Positions 14,068 to 17,933 of a stretch of 17,933 bases of DNA are shown here, piece by piece. The notes below the pieces were generated by a model that ran no database searches, was not told where the DNA came from, and saw only the letters and a program-made list of their open reading frames with translations. The DNA is from Clostridiaceae bacterium (GTDB taxonomy: Bacteria; Bacillota; Clostridia; Oscillospirales; Acutalibacteraceae). The position numbers and the translations under genes are program-made. Where the stretch lies: the NCBI GenBank assembly GCA_904501755.1, contig CAJGBV010000030.1:1-17933 (forward strand), written 5' to 3'. Numbering within the stretch: the first letter of the stretch is position 1; the number at the start of each line of letters is the position of its first letter.

Positions 14068-14397
14068 GCGAGTCTACCTATAAGCCGAGTTCTGTAATAG
14101 ACGACTATCTATCTCGAAAGGCTGTTGCCAACCTTCTCAAGCCGCTTTTCACGGCACATCGAGCAAATGTAAAGCCGTAGTCAGCGTTGCTCCGGATAAG
14201 GTTTACAGGGCCGATATGTCTCCATATCGCCGGTGAGCTCTTACCTCGCCTTTCCACCCTTACCGATAAATCGGCGGTATATCTCTGTTGCACTATCTCT
14301 AAGGTCACCCTCGGCGGCCGTTAGCCGCTATCCTGCTCTGTGGGGCTCGGACTTTCCTCATACGAAAAAATCGTACGCAGCCGTCCGGTAAACTCGC
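14068..14397 (-). ncRNA. rnpB: RNase P RNA
   Basis: The minus strand carries the universal RNase P RNA signatures. Near the 5' side it reads GAGGAAAGTCCGAGC followed by CACAGAGCAGGATAG. Near the 3' end it reads ACAGAACTCGGCTTATAGGT. The terminal helix P1 is visible: GCGAGTTTACC at the 5' end pairs with GGTAGACTCGC at the 3' end, which sets the boundaries to about 330 bases. It is the catalytic RNA that matures tRNA 5' ends. The protein-like frame that can be drawn inside (14105-14308) is not a gene. Confidence 0.95.
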
Positions 14398-14403
14398 AAA
14401 GCT

Positions 14404-14432
14404 ATTTTATCACAATATTTAACCAGTGTCAA
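14404..14432 (-). promoter_or_regulatory. Promoter of rnpB
   Basis: On the minus strand, TTGACA (14432-14427), a 17-base spacer and TAAAAT (14409-14404) with an upstream TG form a near-consensus, extended -10 promoter. Counting about seven bases from the -10 box gives a start near 14397, exactly where the P1 helix of the RNA begins. Confidence 0.85.
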
Positions 14433-14501
14433 AGTGTTTTTATACAGCATATATAGTAAAGAATAGATTTTTCTATATCTCTTTATGAACGGAGAGTCTG
14501 T

Positions 14502-15584
14502 ATGTCACTTTGTGGTTTACCTAAATACTTTCTTGCAGCTAATTCTGCTGACGGATTTATAAACGGTTTTTCATCTGCTTTTTCTGCTAAGGATAACTGG
14601 AAAGCGTATCTAATAAAGGGCGGTCCTGGAACTGGGAAGTCCTCTTTTATGAAAAAAATTGCGTATTTTGCACACTCAAAGGGTATGGAGGTTGAACTTG
14701 TTTTCTGTAGCAGCGACCCCGATTCTCTTGACGGTGTGATACTAAAGGGCAAAAAAATAATAATACTTGATGCTACATCCCCTCACACTCTTGACCCTGT
14801 TTATCCTGCCGTATGCGAAGAATTACTTGATTTCGGAGCCTTTTGGAATACTAAAAAAATAGAAAAACAAAGAGAACATATTATAAGGCTTACAGACAAA
14901 AATAAGGAACTTCATTCTCGAGCTTCACGAATGCTTAGCGCAATAGGACAGCTTATGCGTAACGATATGAAGATTTCTTTGATAGCCACAGATATTGATA
15001 AGGTTTTTAATTTTGGCGAAAAACTTGCAAAACGATACCTAAAAAATAAAAACCAAGGTTCAAAAGAATGGATTAGATACCTTGGCGGTGTTACCCCAAA
15101 AGGTTATGTATTCTACGGCGATACTATTGACTGCTACTGTGAAAATAAAATTATTATTTGTGATGAACTATATACCGTTTCAAATATACTTCTTTCGGTT
15201 GTACGGGATATAGCGCTCAGCTATGGTTATGAAATAATTACTGTAAGAAACAATTTTCTTCCTCGCGAAAAGATTGAACATATATTAATTCCCGAAATTT
15301 CACTTGCTTTTTGCACCAAAAACTGTTATAACAATGTTGAGGCAGACGGTGTCAGACAGATACACGCACAGCGTTTTATGAACAGAGCTGTTATAAAGGA
15401 AAACCGCGGAAAGCTTGTTCTTTCCCGAAAGCTTATAAACGGACTTATAAATGGTACGGTGGCAACTTTATACGAAGCAAAAGAAATGCACGACAGGCTT
15501 GAAAGCTATTATATAAAAGCAATGGATTTTGAAAGCCTTAACGGATTATACAGTGAGTTTGTGTCTGAAATTTTGACCGATTAA
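14502..15584 (+). CDS. P-loop ATPase of unknown role, PRK06851-like
   Basis: The 360-residue protein has a clear Walker A motif, GGPGTGKSSFMKKI (residues 40-53), followed by VELVFCSSDPDSLDGVIL and KIIILDATSPHTLDPVYP. These match a family of uncharacterised Firmicutes ATPases (PRK06851-like) that often contain two P-loop-like halves. Here the second half (from about residue 190) begins RYLGGVTPKGYVFY and then keeps YCENKIIICDELYTVSNILLSVVRDIAL, but shows no intact GxxGxGK motif, so it looks like a degenerate copy. The start is supported by CGGAGAG (14490-14496). The gene lies between rnpB (divergent) and a small anchored protein gene 27 bases downstream, with which it may share a transcript. 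The substrate and role are unknown. Confidence 0.75.
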   Translation: MSLCGLPKYFLAANSADGFINGFSSAFSAKDNWKAYLIKGGPGTGKSSFMKKIAYFAHSKGMEVELVFCSSDPDSLDGVILKGKKIIILDATSPHTLDPVYPAVCEELLDFGAFWNTKKIEKQREHIIRLTDKNKELHSRASRMLSAIGQLMRNDMKISLIATDIDKVFNFGEKLAKRYLKNKNQGSKEWIRYLGGVTPKGYVFYGDTIDCYCENKIIICDELYTVSNILLSVVRDIALSYGYEIITVRNNFLPREKIEHILIPEISLAFCTKNCYNNVEADGVRQIHAQRFMNRAVIKENRGKLVLSRKLINGLINGTVATLYEAKEMHDRLESYYIKAMDFESLNGLYSEFVSEILTD

Positions 15585-15611
15585 AACGGCTTTGCCTCGA
15601 GGAGTGAAAAA

Positions 15612-16130
15612 TTGAGTAATAAATCAAAGGTGTTTTTTGTTTCACTGCTTTCTGTGTGCATTATTTTAGGCACTCTTGTGGGTGCGGCAGTGCTTTCGGA
15701 ACGAATAAAAAGTAGTTCGGATGAGGAATTCCCTCAGACTCAGTATGAATCTGTTTTAAACAGCTCTTCTCAGCAAACTGTAATTTCTTCTTCATCAGAA
15801 GAAGAGGAAAGCAGTCAGCAACAGCAGGAGGAAATTTCATATACTTATGTGAGTGTAGGAACTTATCAGAATGCAAACGACCGCATTTTGATAAAAAGCA
15901 GTGAGCACGGCTTTGTTGAGGGCAGTATACTGTGCGGTGGAGTTACTATGGATTTTTCGGGACAGATGGTGGAAAATAGTCTAACTGCCACAGGTACCGA
16001 TAATTTTAATAATACTATAGAAATTAACCTCGTTTTTGAGGAAAATAAAATAAATGCTTCAAGTAAGCCTCTTATAAGATATGAGGAAGCGGCAGATTTT
16101 CTCCAGCTTGACGGAGTATTTATTAAATAA
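15612..16130 (+). CDS. Small membrane-anchored extracytoplasmic protein of unknown function
   Basis: The 172-residue product starts with a basic stretch (SNKSKV) and one hydrophobic helix (about residues 8-30: FFVSLLSVCIILGTLVGAAVL) that is a signal anchor or uncleaved signal. No lipobox is seen. Residues about 35-75 are a low-complexity Ser/Glu/Gln spacer. Residues about 76-172 are predicted to be mostly strand (YVSVGTYQNANDRILIKSSEHGFVEGSILCGGVTMDFSGQMVENSLTATGTD), suggesting a small beta domain outside the membrane. It starts with TTG at 15612, chosen because GAGGAG (15599-15604) is well placed and no later ATG precedes the membrane helix. It may be cotranscribed with the ATPase gene. I do not recognise the family. 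Confidence 0.7.
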   Translation: MSNKSKVFFVSLLSVCIILGTLVGAAVLSERIKSSSDEEFPQTQYESVLNSSSQQTVISSSSEEEESSQQQQEEISYTYVSVGTYQNANDRILIKSSEHGFVEGSILCGGVTMDFSGQMVENSLTATGTDNFNNTIEINLVFEENKINASSKPLIRYEEAADFLQLDGVFIK

Positions 16131-16132
16131 AC

Positions 16133-16162
16133 AAGCTCGGGAGATAATCCCGAGCTTATTTT
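16133..16162. terminator. Bidirectional terminator between convergent genes
   Basis: A perfect GC-rich 10-bp stem, AAGCTCGGGA (16133-16142) with TCCCGAGCTT (16148-16157), is followed by ATTTTA. It lies two bases after the anchored protein gene and directly abuts the galT stop codon on the other strand. Confidence 0.85.
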
Positions 16163-17645
16163 ATACCTTATTAACAAAACGCTTAAAGGCTTCAAGACCT
16201 TCTTTTGTTCGTTTATAAACACCTGCATCTTCAAGAACTTTAGAAAATACAATGCCAATTTCTTTTTCGATTATATCGTCTATATTTTCAGCAGTGATTG
16301 TATATTTAGAAGAGATTTCCTCTACCCAGTCAGCGTGCTTTTCGGTAACAGGGTTACAGCGTATATTATCGCCCTCAAGAATCGCTTTCTTTAATACTGT
16401 CATTTCATCCTTAAGACGTGCAGGAAGAACAGCAAGACCCATAACCTCAATAAGACCGATATTTTCCTTTTTGATGTGATGAAGCTCTGCGTGAGGGTGA
16501 TAAACACCTAAAGGATGCTCGGGTGTAGTTATATTATTGCGAAGCACCAAATCAAGCTCGAAATTTTCTCCGTTTTTACGGGCTATAGGAGTTATTGTAT
16601 TGTGTGGCTCACCGTCTGTATAAGCAAAAACAAAGGCGTCTTCGTCTGTGTAATCTCTCCAAGAGGAAAGTATTTTGTCTGCAAGAGCGATAATTCTGTC
16701 GGTATCGGGGCAAGACAGCCTTATTACAGACATCGGCCATTTAAGTATACCGGCATTTACATCCTCAAATCCTTTAAAAGAAACAGGGGTTTCTACGGGA
16801 GCCTTTGCCATTGCAAAGGTGTAATGACCGCCTTGGAAATGGTCGTGAGTGAGGATAGAACCGCCAACAATTGGCAGGTCAGCATTAGAGCCTACAAAGT
16901 AATGGGGAAATAGCTTTACAAAATCAAACAGCTTTACAAAAGTATCGTGATTGATAGCCATTGGTGTATGTTCACTGTTAAAAACAATGCAATGCTCGTT
17001 ATAATATACATAGGGTGAATACTGGAACATCCAAGGTGTATTATTAATTTTTACAGGAATAATTCTGTGGTTTTGTCGTGCAGGGTGGTCGACTCTGCCT
17101 GCATAACCTTCGTTTTCTTTGCAAAGCTGACATTTTGGATAAGAGCTTTGTACTGCATTTCGTGCAGCCGCAATAGCCTTAGGGTCCTTTTCGGGCTTTG
17201 AAAGATTTATGGTAATATCAAGCTCACCATAGTCGGTTTGTGCAGTCCATTTCATATCCTTTTTTATGCGATAACGGCGGATATAGTCACTGTCCTGACT
17301 AAAACTGTAATAAAAATCAGTTGCCTTCTTTGGATTTTCGCTGTAAAAGGTATTAAACTTGTCGATAACTTCACTTGGACGGGGAAGAAGAAGTCCCATA
17401 ATTTTGGTGTCAAACAGGTCGCGGTAAACAATGCTGTCTTCAATAAGTCCTGTTTTTACAGCAAAATTTAAAATTCCGTCGAGAATTTCCTCAAGTGTGA
17501 AGTGAGGCTCATCCTGTGGCTCTGTATAATCATCAATATTAAGGACTTCAAGGATTTTGTTGGTTATGTATACCTTATCAGCATTTTTATAGAAGTGCTT
17601 TGAAAGACCGTAGGTCACCAAGGCTTTGATATAAAGATTGATCAT
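16161..17645 (-). CDS. galT: UDP-glucose--hexose-1-phosphate uridylyltransferase, type 2
   Basis: GalT transfers UMP from UDP-glucose to galactose-1-phosphate in the Leloir pathway. At 494 residues it has the length of the Firmicutes type 2 enzyme rather than the roughly 350-residue E. coli type. Recognisable blocks are DLFDTKIMGLLLPRPSEV, CQLCKENEGYAGRVDHPARQNHRIIP, QYSPYVYYNEHCIVFN, the active-site region GGSILTHDHFQGG, and HPHAELHHIKKENIGLIEVMGLAVLPARL. The start at 17645 is preceded on the minus strand by GGAGAG. No galK or galE is adjacent, so it is expressed alone from its own consensus promoter. It shares no transcript with the operon to the left, although an aldose 1-epimerase there could in principle serve galactose too. 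Confidence 0.95.
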   Translation of the reverse strand: MINLYIKALVTYGLSKHFYKNADKVYITNKILEVLNIDDYTEPQDEPHFTLEEILDGILNFAVKTGLIEDSIVYRDLFDTKIMGLLLPRPSEVIDKFNTFYSENPKKATDFYYSFSQDSDYIRRYRIKKDMKWTAQTDYGELDITINLSKPEKDPKAIAAARNAVQSSYPKCQLCKENEGYAGRVDHPARQNHRIIPVKINNTPWMFQYSPYVYYNEHCIVFNSEHTPMAINHDTFVKLFDFVKLFPHYFVGSNADLPIVGGSILTHDHFQGGHYTFAMAKAPVETPVSFKGFEDVNAGILKWPMSVIRLSCPDTDRIIALADKILSSWRDYTDEDAFVFAYTDGEPHNTITPIARKNGENFELDLVLRNNITTPEHPLGVYHPHAELHHIKKENIGLIEVMGLAVLPARLKDEMTVLKKAILEGDNIRCNPVTEKHADWVEEISSKYTITAENIDDIIEKEIGIVFSKVLEDAGVYKRTKEGLEAFKRFVNKV

Positions 17646-17680
17646 TTTACACTCTCCAATTGGTATATAAACTAAGAAAA

Positions 17681-17709
17681 ATTATACCTAAAAACAGGTG
17701 AATTGTCAA
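17681..17709 (-). promoter_or_regulatory. Perfect consensus promoter of galT
   Basis: On the minus strand, TTGACA (17709-17704), a 17-base spacer and TATAAT (17686-17681) match the sigma-A consensus exactly. The start would be near 17674, giving a leader of about 28 bases. No operator palindrome is visible at the boxes, which suggests strong, possibly constitutive expression. Confidence 0.88.
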
Positions 17710-17744
17710 CATATAACACTTTGCAAATTTTATAAAAATATTAC

Positions 17745-17773
17745 TTGACAAAAAGTGAATAGTGTGGTAATAT
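17745..17773 (+). promoter_or_regulatory. Promoter of the 5S rRNA gene
   Basis: TTGACA (17745-17750) is followed after 17 bases by TAATAT (17768-17773). TATACT at 17771-17776 is an alternative -10 with longer spacing. Transcription would begin near 17780, about 18 bases upstream of the mature 5S end. It is back-to-back with the galT promoter, with about 35 bases between the two -35 boxes. Confidence 0.7.
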
Positions 17774-17797
17774 ACTAAGGTCGCAAGACGATATACA

Positions 17798-17913
<116 letters not shown>

Positions 17914-17933
17914 ACAAAAAGACAAGCTCAATA

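Noticed and set aside
14105..14308. A 67-codon minus-strand frame
   Set aside because: It lies inside the RNase P RNA and follows from its sequence.

Overview
The window looks like chromosomal DNA of a low-to-moderate GC anaerobic Firmicute, most likely a gut clostridium of the Oscillospirales/Ruminococcaceae kind. The signs are strong AGGAGG-type ribosome sites, consensus sigma-A promoters, hairpin-plus-T terminators, an RpiR-family regulator, a Firmicutes type 2 galT, and a palindromic element of a kind I associate with gut Firmicutes. No 16S or 23S sequence is present, so the taxonomy is inference.

Positions 1-1140 form a disturbed margin. They hold a terminator, the 3' end of a truncated membrane-protein gene (possibly an ECF transporter S component), an AT-rich four-helix membrane protein with its own consensus promoter, a gene-free stretch with a possible gene tail, and a MITE-like palindromic repeat (894-1031). 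Next comes a DUF898-like membrane protein with a Sel1/TPR-like cytosolic region (1155-2606).

The core (2661-13996) is a divergent catabolic locus. An RpiR/SIS regulator reads leftward. Nine tightly packed genes read rightward: a FucI-like sugar isomerase, an FAD-linked (AGPS/GlcD-like) dehydrogenase, a two-cluster Fe-S protein, a class II aldolase, a PfkB-family kinase, an IolB-like isomerase, an aldose 1-epimerase-like protein, an FGGY (xylulokinase-like) kinase, and a single-chain EtfB-EtfA fusion. Two near-identical palindromes between regulator and operon are the likely operators. Read together, the genes suggest that a sugar, sugar acid or cyclitol is isomerised, phosphorylated and cleaved by the aldolase, while one oxidation passes electrons through FAD and Fe-S subunits to the fused ETF (as in clostridial Lct-type lactate dehydrogenase/ETF complexes) rather than directly to NAD. 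The IolB-like isomerase, PfkB kinase and aldolase resemble the lower half of myo-inositol breakdown, but IolG, IolE, IolD and IolA are absent here, as are a transporter and a glycosidase. The substrate is unknown, and this is the best candidate for an undescribed system.

The right part carries RNase P RNA (rnpB, minus strand, with a promoter that predicts its 5' end), a P-loop ATPase of the PRK06851-like type, a small membrane-anchored Ser/Glu/Gln-rich protein, galT on the minus strand with a perfect consensus promoter, and a 5S rRNA gene on the plus strand with its own promoter at the window edge.
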